Positions 37,901 through 46,507 of a stretch of 64,000 bases of DNA are shown here, in pieces. How positions within the stretch are numbered: position 1 is the first letter of the stretch; the number at the start of each line of letters is the position of its first letter. The position numbers were made by a program, and so were the translations under genes. The notes under the pieces were generated by a model. That model searched no databases, was not told where the DNA came from, and was given only the letters and a program-made list of their open reading frames with translations. Origin of the DNA: Paraburkholderia xenovorans LB400 (GTDB lineage Bacteria; Pseudomonadota; Gammaproteobacteria; Burkholderiales; Burkholderiaceae); contig NC_007951.1 of NCBI RefSeq assembly GCF_000013645.1, positions 868,001 through 932,000 on the forward strand, given 5' to 3'.

Positions 37901-40900
37901 ACATTGCGCAGTTTGCGAACAACACGAACGCGATACTCTCGGGCGCGAATAACGTCACGCTTAACGGTCTGAACGCGGCGGTCATCAATGCGGGCGGCTC
38001 GATCCACGGCAACGGCGCGATTGGCCTGAACGTCGCCTCGCTGGACAACACAACAGGCAGGATCGGCAACGATGCCGGGAGCGGCGGCAGCATCGCAATT
38101 GCTACGGGCTCGCTTGCCAATCAGGGCGGCGCAATCGGTAGCGACCAGAATCTGAGCGTTACAACGAACCAGCTTACCGGCGACGGCCGGATCATCGCCG
38201 GCAACGACGGCGCGGTGACGGTGAACGGCGATTACACACTCGACGGTACGAACCAGATCCAGGCGAATCACGACCTCACCTTTACCACGTCGGGTAATTT
38301 CACGAATCAGGGTACGCTCGGCGCGGTGAATGCGCTCACGGTCAACGCGGCCAATGTCGATAACCAGGCCGGCGCAGACCTGAATTCGACGAACACAACG
38401 GTCAACGCAGCCGGCTCAATCAGCAACGCGGGCCGCATCGAAGGCGATAGCGTCACCACGCACAGCGCTGCGCTTGTGAACGTCGCGACCATCGTCGGCA
38501 ATACCGTGACACTGAACGCCGGTTCCATCGCGAACACCGGCGCGGCGGCAGCCATTGCAGCGGCCACGGCAGTGAACCTGTACTCGCCTGGCGACATTTC
38601 GAACACAGGCGGCGCGAACATTTTCAGTCTTGGCGACATTAGCATCGCGGCTGACGCCACGCGTGACGCCAACGGGTTACTTGCAAACCGCTCGAATTCA
38701 GTCACGAACGACCAGTCAACGATTGAAGCACAGGGCAACATTGAAGTCGCCACGCAGACGTTGACCAATACGCGGCCGGCTCCCGCTGTCGAAACGGTGA
38801 CAACCGATGTTGAAACGGAACATCAGACGAAGCGCGACAAATACATGGCTTGCACGACAGAAAACGGCGACAAAGGTTTCTGTACGACGGACATGTGGAA
38901 TAACGGTTATCTCGCACCGATCAATACGACCTTCTCGAATTCAGATGTTGTGTCGCAGAACTCCGGTCCCAATGCCACCGACAAGGTGCTGGTCGTCAAC
39001 GTCAACGGCCAGCCGCAGACGATCTACTACAACTCGATCACGACCAACGCTGACGGCACGATCACGGCTAACTATTGGGACGGCTACGACCCGAACGTCA
39101 ACTACGACCCGGCCACGGAGTACACCTCACGCAACGATGCTCATAAGGGCTATCAGCGCGTCGAGATAGCACGCGACACGACCACCACCACGCAGCAGGA
39201 TCAGGTCACGGGTCCGCAGGCACAGCAGGCCCAACTACTCGCGGGCGGCAGCATGACGCTCGCCAACGTCGGGACCGTGAACAATGCGTATAGCGCGATT
39301 GCAGCAGGCAGCGCCATCGCGATCGGCAGCGACGCCTATGGCGGCACGCTCGTGAACAACACCGGCCAGACGCTCTACCAGTACCAGAAGCAGGACATCG
39401 TTTCGACCTATGCGTGGAACGAGAACATTTCGCGCGACGTGGGAACCGTGGTCGAGCCGTCGATCGTCCTTTCTCCGGTCGCGATCGGCGGCACGGGCGG
39501 CACGATCATCGCGAACAACGCGGTGCAGATCAATGCGACCGACATCAACAACACAAACGTCGCGGCAGCGAACTCGGCCACGGGTGCAACGGGCGGCACA
39601 CTCGGCGCCAATGGCATAGTCGGCGGCGTGACAGGCGGCGGCGCGCAGACCGTCAATCTCGCGACCGGTCAGACGCAGACCATTAACGCGCCGCAGTCCA
39701 TCGCCGGACCGACTGGCGCGCTGAATATCACGTTGCCGGCGAGCGGGCTGTACACATTCAACACCTCACCGGGCGCGTCGTATCTCGTCGTGACCGATCC
39801 CCGTCTGACCAGTTACACAAGTTTCATTTCGAGCGACTACATGCTCGGCGCACTCGGGCTCGATCCGTCGAAGACCATCAAACGGCTCGGCGACGGCGCG
39901 TATGAAGAACAGATGGTGCGCAACCAGATCACCCAGTTGACCGGGCGTGTCTACCTGCAAGGCTATACGAACAAAGAGGACGAGTATCGCGCGCTGATGA
40001 ACAGCGGCGTCAACGTCGCGAAGGAATTCAATCTTGAGCCGGGCATGGCGCTCACGGCTGCGCAGATGGATGCGCTGACCAGCGACATCGTATGGATGGT
40101 CAACCAGACCGTCACCCTGCCGGACGGTTCGACGCAGACCGTGCTTGCGCCCGTCGTGTATCTCGCGCACGCAAACGCCAATGACCTGCAACCGACCGGC
40201 GCACTGATTGCGGCCGACGATGTCGAGATTCACGCCACCGGCAGCGCGACGAACTCGGGTGTCATCAAGGGCGGTACGCAGACCGTTATCAGCGCGACCA
40301 ATATCCTGAATCGGGGCGGCTCGATCGGCAGCAGCGGCGAGAACGGCACGACCGTGATTGCGGCGACGAACGACGTGGTCAACGCCTCGGGCCGGATTAC
40401 CGGCAACCGCGTGGCCGTGCTGGCGGGTCATGACATCGTCAATACGACGCTGGTGGATACAGTGGGCGTCAGTTCGAGCGCAGGCAACAGCAAGGTCAAC
40501 CAGAGCCTTGTCGGTGCGCAGGGCACGATTGCATCGACGGGCGACATGGTCATCGCAGCAGGCAATGACCTGATGGTTCACGGCGCCAACATCGCGGCCG
40601 GCGGCAACGCGCAGATCGCGGCCGGGCACGACATTAACGTCGATACCGTGCAGTCTGACACCTCGCAGTCCGTGACGAAGAACGACCAGCACCATTGGGA
40701 AGCCAGCAGTACGCTCAACCAGACAAGCGGCATCGGCGCGGGCGGCGACCTCGCGATGCAGAGCGGCAACGATATGACGTTCAGGGGGGCCACTGTCGCG
40801 GCGGGCGGCGGTATGGCCGTTGTCGCGGGTGGCAATCTGACGGCGACCACCGTAACAAACACTGCGACCTATAACAACGTTGCCACTGACGACAGGACGC

Positions 40901-43900
40901 GCAAGCAGGCGGACCGCAGTTATGACGAGCAGGCAGTCGGCACCAGTTTTACAGCCGGCGGCAGCGGCACCCTTGCTGCACTCGGTACGGACACCACGAA
41001 AGGCAATGTCACGTTGACCGGTTCGTCGCTTTCGACGGGAACCGGCACGGCGAACATCGCCGCAACCGGCAACGTGAACATCAACGAAGCGCGCGAGGAA
41101 CACGACAGCTATACGGCAACCGAGTCGAAGCGCGGCAGTGCCTTCCATGGTTCGACCACGAACACCAGCCAGACCACGCAGGCGAATATTGGCGTCGCCA
41201 GTACCGTTTCAGGGGACTCGGTCAACGTCAGCGCCGGTCGCGACCTGACCGTCAAAGGTGCGACCGTTGCCGGCACGAACGATGTGAATCTCGCGGCCGG
41301 CGGCAACGTGGCGATCACGACCTCGCAGGACACACAGAATACGTCCACCTACTACCAGAAACATGAATCCGGTTTCGGCACGGGTGGCGGTATCGGAATA
41401 TCGGTCGGTAGCCAGACGCAGACCAACACGGGCAGCATGTCACAGGTGACGAATACTGGTAGCACGATCGGGTCGCTGAACGGCAACCTGAACATCGTCG
41501 CCGGCAACGATCTGCATGTGACGGGCAGTGACCTGATTGCAGCGAAGAACGTCACGGGTACGGGGGCGAATGTCACCATCGACTCAGCGACTGACACGTA
41601 CCGCCACGACGAGAAGCAGACGGTCAGCAAGAGCGGCTTCACACTTGCGATCAAGGCGCCGGTTATCGACGCGATCTCGAACACGGTCGATCAGGCTCAT
41701 GCGGCAAGCCACAGCCAGGACGATCGCGCGGCGGCACTGCACGGCATCGCGGCGGCGAGCAGTGCAGTCGATGCTCTTGGCGCGGGTGGCGCTGCTGCTG
41801 GCGCGCTCGCAAACGGCGCTCAACCCGAAGCCAAGATAGAACTCAGTTACGGCAGTAGTCACAGCGAGAACACCTATTCGGAAGCCTCAACCACGAACAG
41901 AGGCTCCAATGTGACGGCGGGCGGCACGGCTGCATTCGTCGCGACCGGCAACGGCGAATCTGGAAGCGGCAACGTGACGATTGCCGGCTCGAACGTGAAC
42001 GCCAGTGACGTGATTCTCGCAGCGAAGAACCAGGTTAATCTCGTCAGCACGACCGACACTGATTCGACGCGCAGCACGAACCAGTCGAGCAGCGCGAGCG
42101 TGGGCATATCGTATGGTACGAGCGGTTTCGGTGTGGATGCGTCGATGTCGAAGGCGCACGGCAACAGTAACGGCGACACGGCCATCCAGAACAATACACA
42201 TGTGACGGCCGCGAATACCGCGACGATTATCTCGGGCGGCGATACGAACATCATCGGCGCGAACGTGAGCGGCAATCAGGTGAACGCCGACATTGGCGGC
42301 AACCTGAACATCGCGAGTGTGCAGGACACCATGACGACGGCCGCGCATCAGGAAAGTACGGGCGGCGGATTCGCCATCAGTCAGGGCGGCGGCAGCGCGA
42401 GTTTCAGCCACACGAATGCGAATGCGAACGGTAGTTATGCGGGCGTGAACGAACAGGCTGGCATCCAGGCGGGTGACGGCGGTTTCAACATCAGCGTGAA
42501 GGGGAACACGGATCTGCACGGCGCGGTGATTGCGAGCGATGCGGACGCATCGAAGAACACGCTTTCGACGGGCACGCTGACCTATAGCGACATCCAGAAT
42601 TCGTCAAGCTACAACGCGCATACGGGCGGCATCAGTGGCGGCGTGACGACCGGCGACGGCGGTGCGAATTACAGCACGACCGGTTCAACGTCAGGCAGGA
42701 ATGCAGGCGGCGTGGCGCCGATGTTGAGTCAGAACGACAGCGGCAGCGATAGCGCGACGACGAAAAGCGGCGTCAGTGCGGGCTCCATCAGCGTGACCGA
42801 TGCGGACCACCAGACGCAGGACATCGCGAGCCTGAACCGTGACACGTCGAACACAAACGGCACGGTTGCCAAATTGCCGGACGTGAACAATCTGCTTGAT
42901 CGTCAGGGGGACATGATGGCCGCAGCGGGCGCGGCCGGCGAAGCCGTCTCCCGGCGGATCGGTGACTTTGCACAGTCGAAATACAAAGAGGCAGAAGCAA
43001 ACGGCGATCAGGCCGGAATGGATGCATGGAAGGAAGGCGGAACGGCTCGCGCAGAAATGCAGGCGGCGGGCGCCGCACTTGTGACCGGACTGGCAGGCGG
43101 CAACGCAATCGGCGGCGCAGCGGGTGCAGGTATTGCGTCGATTGCAGCAGGCAAACTCAACGAACTGAGCGGCACGATTGCCGGCTCGAACCCGACCGGC
43201 AACGCTTCGATGAATGAAGCCCTCGGCAACATCGTGGCGGATGCCATTGCTACAGGCGCGGGCGGTGCGATCGGCGGCGACGCGGGCGCGTTTTCGGGCT
43301 ACAACGTTGACCGGTTCAATCGGCAGTTGCACCCCGACGAATACGCGCGGGCGAAGAAAGACGCCAAAGTCGTCGCACAGCAGCTTGGAATCAGCGAACA
43401 GGAGGCTGAAGGCCGGATCGTAGCTGAAATGCTACGCAATTCGGACAAACAAACGGCGGATGACTCTGGCGGCATTCACGACTATCAGGTGCGGGCCATC
43501 ATCGGATGCCAGAATCTGAACTGCGACGGCTACAAGAGCGATCCGCAGTATGCCAATCACGACTACAACAGCCAGTACATTGCCAGCAACCAGAGCGCGT
43601 ACAACGCCGGACAGAGTCAGCTTGGCAAGGGCGTAACTTATAACGATCTGGTGAAGAACAACGTCAAGAACAATCCAGTCAGCACAGCCATCGCTGGCGC
43701 GGGCATGATGGCGCTTGGTGGGGTAGCTGCTGGTGGACTGCCGTCGATTGGAGGCGCGTTGATCGGTGGCGGGATTGGTGGGACGGTCAACGCAGGCGCA
43801 CAGTATATGTACGGCGGGGGTCAGGTTAGCGTGGTTGACGTAGCCATTGCTGGACTGACCGGAGCGATCACATATGGAACCAGTCTTTTGCCGGGCCTTT

Positions 43901-43902
43901 AA
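34948..43902 (+). CDS. Giant two-partner-secretion exoprotein (FHA/CdiA/BcpA type), frameshifted near its 3' end
   Basis: 2984 residues to the TAA at 43900-43902. An extended signal peptide (MNRNNCRLVFSRLRNMLVAV) precedes the Sec signal. The TPS secretion domain (about 75-330) carries the hallmark GNPNLG. A long beta-helix of short Asn/Gly/Thr repeats fills about 350-1400. Further filamentous-haemagglutinin repeats (GAQGTIASTGDMVIAAGNDL; AAGGNAQIAAGHDI) fill about 1850-2600. The pre-toxin region contains YNVDRFNRQLHPDEYARAKK (about 2795), seen in CDI exoproteins. The sequence ends in Gly-rich hydrophobic stretches. It would be exported by the TpsB at 44478. Order TpsA-small protein-TpsB matches Burkholderia bcpAIB loci. 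I see neither VENN nor an (E/Q)LYN boundary motif. Confidence 0.9.
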   Translation: MNRNNCRLVFSRLRNMLVAVEETATAMGKESGQTAVYGRGNPAGYTALFTLRQIAFAALALLGALPTWSGAQIVPGGAHAPSVAQTQNGLDQVDINRPSGGGVSVNTYNQFDVQQRGAILNNSPTIVQTQQAGVINGNPNLGAGQSARVIVNQVNSSAASQINGYLEVAGQRAQVVIANGSGISVNGGGFINTSRAILTTGTPNYGADGSLTGFNVTGGNVTIDGAGLNAGNVDQVDLIARAVRANAAIYAKNLNVITGANSVDHDTLNATAVAGNGPAPGVSIDVSSLGGMYANRIVLVGTEYGVGVSTKGVLAAQAGDLILTTQGKLVLAGQTNASGNIAINAHDGIDNSGTTYAQQNVSANTSGALNNSGTLVAQQDATINAGSVASGGTLGAGINGDGSIAQAGELNLNASGALSATGRNAAGGNATVQGASVNLPGSSTSANRNLVLTATGGDLNTSGATTTAGGALTASTAGALTNDNGVMSSGGAQTVNAAALSNRSGQMVAGGTLSENVTGAVSNTGGTMQAAGALTASAGSFDNTAGRVASLNADGLTLASTGVLNNGTGGNIGGNGNVTVQAGQIVNAGSITAVQNLIAAAVQTLFNGGTLAANGNVNASAGTTLTNANTITAGRQAAVSAATFDNSGGSASADQFTLSATNLVNHGGSITQTGNGATSVNVSGMLDNTGGTIQTNSTDLALGPATLLNDNGKIASSGSGTLSVKTGTLSNNGGTIATNGALMIDGGAVSNRGGTLAGQSSATLRLVSLDNSAGGYIGAHRASVIDTGTLNNAGGTIQADDALAVSAQSVTNDGGTIANGGTGATTVNAAGALTNTNNGLIGGNGNVSVSGASIDNSGGTITAAGATTVQSGSTLGNRAGMIQGTGNVSASAQGAIDNTGGQIEVDGTNATMQLLAASLDNTNGRVANTGNGATTISAAGITNSNTGGVAGAGAIGGNGDVTINATTLSNTNGAQLVTGHDLTLNIAQFANNTNAILSGANNVTLNGLNAAVINAGGSIHGNGAIGLNVASLDNTTGRIGNDAGSGGSIAIATGSLANQGGAIGSDQNLSVTTNQLTGDGRIIAGNDGAVTVNGDYTLDGTNQIQANHDLTFTTSGNFTNQGTLGAVNALTVNAANVDNQAGADLNSTNTTVNAAGSISNAGRIEGDSVTTHSAALVNVATIVGNTVTLNAGSIANTGAAAAIAAATAVNLYSPGDISNTGGANIFSLGDISIAADATRDANGLLANRSNSVTNDQSTIEAQGNIEVATQTLTNTRPAPAVETVTTDVETEHQTKRDKYMACTTENGDKGFCTTDMWNNGYLAPINTTFSNSDVVSQNSGPNATDKVLVVNVNGQPQTIYYNSITTNADGTITANYWDGYDPNVNYDPATEYTSRNDAHKGYQRVEIARDTTTTTQQDQVTGPQAQQAQLLAGGSMTLANVGTVNNAYSAIAAGSAIAIGSDAYGGTLVNNTGQTLYQYQKQDIVSTYAWNENISRDVGTVVEPSIVLSPVAIGGTGGTIIANNAVQINATDINNTNVAAANSATGATGGTLGANGIVGGVTGGGAQTVNLATGQTQTINAPQSIAGPTGALNITLPASGLYTFNTSPGASYLVVTDPRLTSYTSFISSDYMLGALGLDPSKTIKRLGDGAYEEQMVRNQITQLTGRVYLQGYTNKEDEYRALMNSGVNVAKEFNLEPGMALTAAQMDALTSDIVWMVNQTVTLPDGSTQTVLAPVVYLAHANANDLQPTGALIAADDVEIHATGSATNSGVIKGGTQTVISATNILNRGGSIGSSGENGTTVIAATNDVVNASGRITGNRVAVLAGHDIVNTTLVDTVGVSSSAGNSKVNQSLVGAQGTIASTGDMVIAAGNDLMVHGANIAAGGNAQIAAGHDINVDTVQSDTSQSVTKNDQHHWEASSTLNQTSGIGAGGDLAMQSGNDMTFRGATVAAGGGMAVVAGGNLTATTVTNTATYNNVATDDRTRKQADRSYDEQAVGTSFTAGGSGTLAALGTDTTKGNVTLTGSSLSTGTGTANIAATGNVNINEAREEHDSYTATESKRGSAFHGSTTNTSQTTQANIGVASTVSGDSVNVSAGRDLTVKGATVAGTNDVNLAAGGNVAITTSQDTQNTSTYYQKHESGFGTGGGIGISVGSQTQTNTGSMSQVTNTGSTIGSLNGNLNIVAGNDLHVTGSDLIAAKNVTGTGANVTIDSATDTYRHDEKQTVSKSGFTLAIKAPVIDAISNTVDQAHAASHSQDDRAAALHGIAAASSAVDALGAGGAAAGALANGAQPEAKIELSYGSSHSENTYSEASTTNRGSNVTAGGTAAFVATGNGESGSGNVTIAGSNVNASDVILAAKNQVNLVSTTDTDSTRSTNQSSSASVGISYGTSGFGVDASMSKAHGNSNGDTAIQNNTHVTAANTATIISGGDTNIIGANVSGNQVNADIGGNLNIASVQDTMTTAAHQESTGGGFAISQGGGSASFSHTNANANGSYAGVNEQAGIQAGDGGFNISVKGNTDLHGAVIASDADASKNTLSTGTLTYSDIQNSSSYNAHTGGISGGVTTGDGGANYSTTGSTSGRNAGGVAPMLSQNDSGSDSATTKSGVSAGSISVTDADHQTQDIASLNRDTSNTNGTVAKLPDVNNLLDRQGDMMAAAGAAGEAVSRRIGDFAQSKYKEAEANGDQAGMDAWKEGGTARAEMQAAGAALVTGLAGGNAIGGAAGAGIASIAAGKLNELSGTIAGSNPTGNASMNEALGNIVADAIATGAGGAIGGDAGAFSGYNVDRFNRQLHPDEYARAKKDAKVVAQQLGISEQEAEGRIVAEMLRNSDKQTADDSGGIHDYQVRAIIGCQNLNCDGYKSDPQYANHDYNSQYIASNQSAYNAGQSQLGKGVTYNDLVKNNVKNNPVSTAIAGAGMMALGGVAAGGLPSIGGALIGGGIGGTVNAGAQYMYGGGQVSVVDVAIAGLTGAITYGTSLLPGL

Positions 43903-44207
43903 TCAATACTGGTGGCGCGCTGGCTGGTTCGGCGGTCAAAGGTGACAATCCCAACCTGAGTATGGCGGGCGCTGCGGCAGGTACGGTGGCTGGCTACGTC
44001 GCCGGTGGCAGGATAGAAGGCGCGTTGGATGGAAAACTGAATCCTTGGTATCAACCGGAATGGGTAGACGTCGGTATGGGTATCTCCAAGTATGTCGCCC
44101 CCAGCGTTATCCCTTCTGTCTTGGGCACAGCTGGCGGCGCGTTCGTATCGGAAACCACTAATGCAGGCGTTGGCATCCTTCCTAGCCATATTCAAAACAA
44201 AAAATGA
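43899..44207 (+). pseudogene. Out-of-frame C-terminal segment of the TpsA exoprotein
   Basis: From 43899 the next frame runs open to the TGA at 44205-44207. It reads PLINTGGALAGSAV, continuing through GKLNPWYQPEWVDVGMG, KYVAPSVIPSVLG and a C-terminal HIQNKK. It continues the Gly/Ala-rich character of the exoprotein directly, without a start codon or ribosome site at its beginning. Adding one T to CCTTTAATC (about 43896-43904) would restore a single frame. The end overlaps the next gene by 4 bp (ATGA), as expected for a real exoprotein terminus. So the visible TAA is probably a frameshift mutation, a sequence error or, less likely, programmed frameshifting. Confidence 0.75.
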
Positions 44208-44455
44208 GTACTCGATTCGAAAGAGATGTTAAGGCGTTCTTGTACTACCTCCTGGTGTTTTTTCTCGGGATCACTTGTCTGGCGATTTTCGAGGAACTGG
44301 CCGTGATGCCCTTCGTCGCGTGGTTGCATGGATACGAGGGTTACTTTTGGCCTCCGATGAGCAGGATCTATGCAGCCTGCAAATTTGTACCTTTTGCATC
44401 GTTCGTTTGCGCTTTCGGGGTCTGGCTATATGAGCGCAAACGTATTGGCTGGTAG
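44204..44455 (+). CDS. Putative CDI immunity protein (small membrane protein)
   Basis: 83 residues with two or three hydrophobic segments (about 11-31, 34-42, 58-76) and a basic C-terminus, predicting an inner-membrane protein. The ATG overlaps the end of the shifted TpsA frame by 4 bp, the usual coupling of a CDI toxin and its immunity gene. It lies before tpsB, the place of bcpI in Burkholderia. A membrane-located immunity protein fits a toxin tip that acts in the inner membrane, in line with the hydrophobic Gly-rich TpsA C-terminus. Function is inferred from position only. Confidence 0.6.
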   Translation: MSTRFERDVKAFLYYLLVFFLGITCLAIFEELAVMPFVAWLHGYEGYFWPPMSRIYAACKFVPFASFVCAFGVWLYERKRIGW

Positions 44456-44477
44456 TCGAAACTAGATTCAATCAATT

Positions 44478-46232
44478 ATGAAAATCAGAACGAGGCTGGC
44501 GGCCCTGCCGCTCACAGCCCTAGTATCACTCGCGTCGAACGCGCAACACGCGCCGACGCCAGCCGATGAAGCGGCCGCCGCACGCGCTAACGCCGAACAG
44601 AACCAGCAGATCCAGCAGCAGCGTGACGCGCAGCAGCGCGACGCAACCGTGCAGGCGCCCACCGTGCGCTCGGAAGTCCCACATGCGGAAGGCTGGCCCG
44701 ACCTGCCGGCAGAGCAACCGTGCTTTCGCATCGACTCTTTCGCGCTCGACGTGCCGCCAAACCTGCCGGACGCGGTACGCAGTCAGGGCGCATCGGAACG
44801 ACCGCTCGACCGCTTCGCATTCGCGCGCGAATGGCTCGACCACTACAACGGGCAATGCGTCGGCAGGACCGGACTCGACACGCTCACGAAAGGATTGCAG
44901 CAGGCAATCTTGAGTGAGGGCTATATCACCACGCGAGTGCTGCTACCCGAACAGGATCTGTCAACGGGCGTGCTTAAATTCGCACTCGTGCCGGGCGTCA
45001 TTCGCAAACTACGCTACGCCGATCCATCGACGCGCGGCACGTGGAAGTCCGCCTTTCCATCGCGCGACGGCGACATGCTGAACCTTCGAGCGCTTGAGCA
45101 GGGTCTGGAACAGATGAAACGCGTCAGTAGCCAGGACGTGGACATGAAGATCGAGCCGACCGATACGCCCGGCGAAAGCGATGTCGTGCTGACCGTGAAG
45201 CGTTCGAAGCCATGGAGTTTCGTCGCATCGGTCGATAACTCGGGCTCGGACGCGACGGGCAAATGGCAAGGCAATGTCAGCCTTGTCATCGACAATCCGC
45301 TCGGCCTGAACGACGTGTTCACGGTCGGCGCGAATCAGGATCTGTCGTTCGGCAACAAGTCGCTTGGCACGCACGGCTTCAACGGCTCGTATTCAATCCC
45401 CTGGGGCTACTGGACCGCGACACTGTCGGGCAACACCAACACGTACTACCAGAACATCGCGGGGGTGAACCAGACGTTTGTTTCAAGCGGCAACTCTCAG
45501 ACGGCTGCGTTGCGACTCGCGCGTGTTATCACGCGTAGCCAGAGCGACTTGCTTGGTGGCTACGTGCAGCTATCGAAGCGCTTCGGTGCCAGTTTCATCG
45601 ACGACACCGACATTCCGCAGCAGCATCGCGACAACACGTTTCTGGAATTGGGCATGACCGATCGCCATTACTTCGGCGCGGCACAGTTCGACGGCACGCT
45701 TGCGTACCGTCAGGGTATCGGCGGCCTGGGTGCAACGGCAGACCCTTACGCGGACGGCCCGACCTATCGTTATCACATGGCCACGCTCGACGCGAACCTC
45801 TCCGTTCCGTTCGCGATTGCCGGTCAGGGGTTTCGGTACGTGGGAATCCTACACGGGCAGTTCACCAACGACACGCTGTTCTACATCGACGACCTGACCA
45901 TCGGCAGCCGTTACACGGTGCGCGGCTTCGACGGCGAAACGATGCTCGCGGCCGAGCGCGGCTTCTACTGGCGTAACGAACTGCAATGGCCGGTATTCCA
46001 GACGGGACAGACGCTGTATGCAGGTCTCGACTATGGCCGCGTGTTCGGACCGAACACGGCGTTTCTGGCCGGAGAACAACTGGCGGGCGCGGTAATCGGC
46101 ATCCGCGGTGGTCTGCCTTCACGCTTTGTCGGCGTCTCCTATGACCTGTTCGCGGGGACGCCGATCTACGAGCCGGCCGGATTTCCGACCGCACGGGTGA
46201 CGGTCGGTTTTCAACTGACTGCCCAGTTCTGA
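44478..46232 (+). CDS. TpsB outer-membrane transporter (CdiB/FhaC/ShlB family)
   Basis: 584 residues. Signal peptide about 1-22, then a Gln/Ala-rich N-terminal helix and linker (AEQNQQIQQQRDAQQRD). Two POTRA domains follow (about 75-230; CFRIDSFALD opens the first, GVIRKLRY lies at the second). The remainder is a 16-stranded Omp85-like barrel with the conserved loop-6 motif VRGFDGE (about 479-485), and it ends in Phe as outer-membrane proteins do (FQLTAQF). It exports the partner TpsA across the outer membrane. The ATG lies 22 bp after the immunity-like gene. Confidence 0.93.
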   Translation: MKIRTRLAALPLTALVSLASNAQHAPTPADEAAAARANAEQNQQIQQQRDAQQRDATVQAPTVRSEVPHAEGWPDLPAEQPCFRIDSFALDVPPNLPDAVRSQGASERPLDRFAFAREWLDHYNGQCVGRTGLDTLTKGLQQAILSEGYITTRVLLPEQDLSTGVLKFALVPGVIRKLRYADPSTRGTWKSAFPSRDGDMLNLRALEQGLEQMKRVSSQDVDMKIEPTDTPGESDVVLTVKRSKPWSFVASVDNSGSDATGKWQGNVSLVIDNPLGLNDVFTVGANQDLSFGNKSLGTHGFNGSYSIPWGYWTATLSGNTNTYYQNIAGVNQTFVSSGNSQTAALRLARVITRSQSDLLGGYVQLSKRFGASFIDDTDIPQQHRDNTFLELGMTDRHYFGAAQFDGTLAYRQGIGGLGATADPYADGPTYRYHMATLDANLSVPFAIAGQGFRYVGILHGQFTNDTLFYIDDLTIGSRYTVRGFDGETMLAAERGFYWRNELQWPVFQTGQTLYAGLDYGRVFGPNTAFLAGEQLAGAVIGIRGGLPSRFVGVSYDLFAGTPIYEPAGFPTARVTVGFQLTAQF

Positions 46233-46347
46233 GGCGCACGGCACGGGCGGGGTGGCGCGAGCAGAGGCCCGTGGGATCAATGTGAGCAATCGACGCGAAC
46301 GCCCGCACAGGGTGCGGAAAACAGCGGCCGTGCAGATTCCTGCGAGG

Positions 46348-46365
46348 TTCCCGCAAATTCCCCCC
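46348..46365. other. Possible integrase arm-type site near right end
   Basis: TTCCCGCAAATTCCCCCC (46348-46365) resembles CTCCCCACAAATTCCCCAC upstream of the integrase (24117-24135); CAAATTCCCC is shared exactly. Arm sites on both sides of an element are expected for a P4/lambda-type recombinase. This supports an element end shortly to the right. Confidence 0.4.
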
Positions 46366-46469
46366 TGACTCCCCAAGGAACGTGTCTGGATGGACGCCGT
46401 AACAGGGATAACTGCTGGAAGCCTTACCTGGCAAGGGTTGCAGGGAATACGGGTTTACCTGCATAATGT

Positions 46470-46482
46470 CCCTGTGCGGGGC
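46470..46482. other. Putative attR core of integrative element
   Basis: CCCTGTGCGGGGC, identical to 23999-24011 and in the same orientation. To its right the dispersed repeat continues (GGCACCTACTTTTCTTTGCC) until interrupted by the IS at 46508. To its left the sequence is unrelated to the repeat. Confidence 0.55.
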
Positions 46483-46507
46483 GGCACCTACTTTTCTTTG
46501 CCGGCCG
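46483..46507 (-). repeat. Remaining part of dispersed repeat, cut by the IS
   Basis: GGCACCTACTTTTCTTTGCC matches the minus-strand reading of the intact hairpin repeat at 49109-49165. The second hairpin arm is missing. It is not found on the far side of the IS either, so insertion was accompanied or followed by deletion. Confidence 0.65.
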
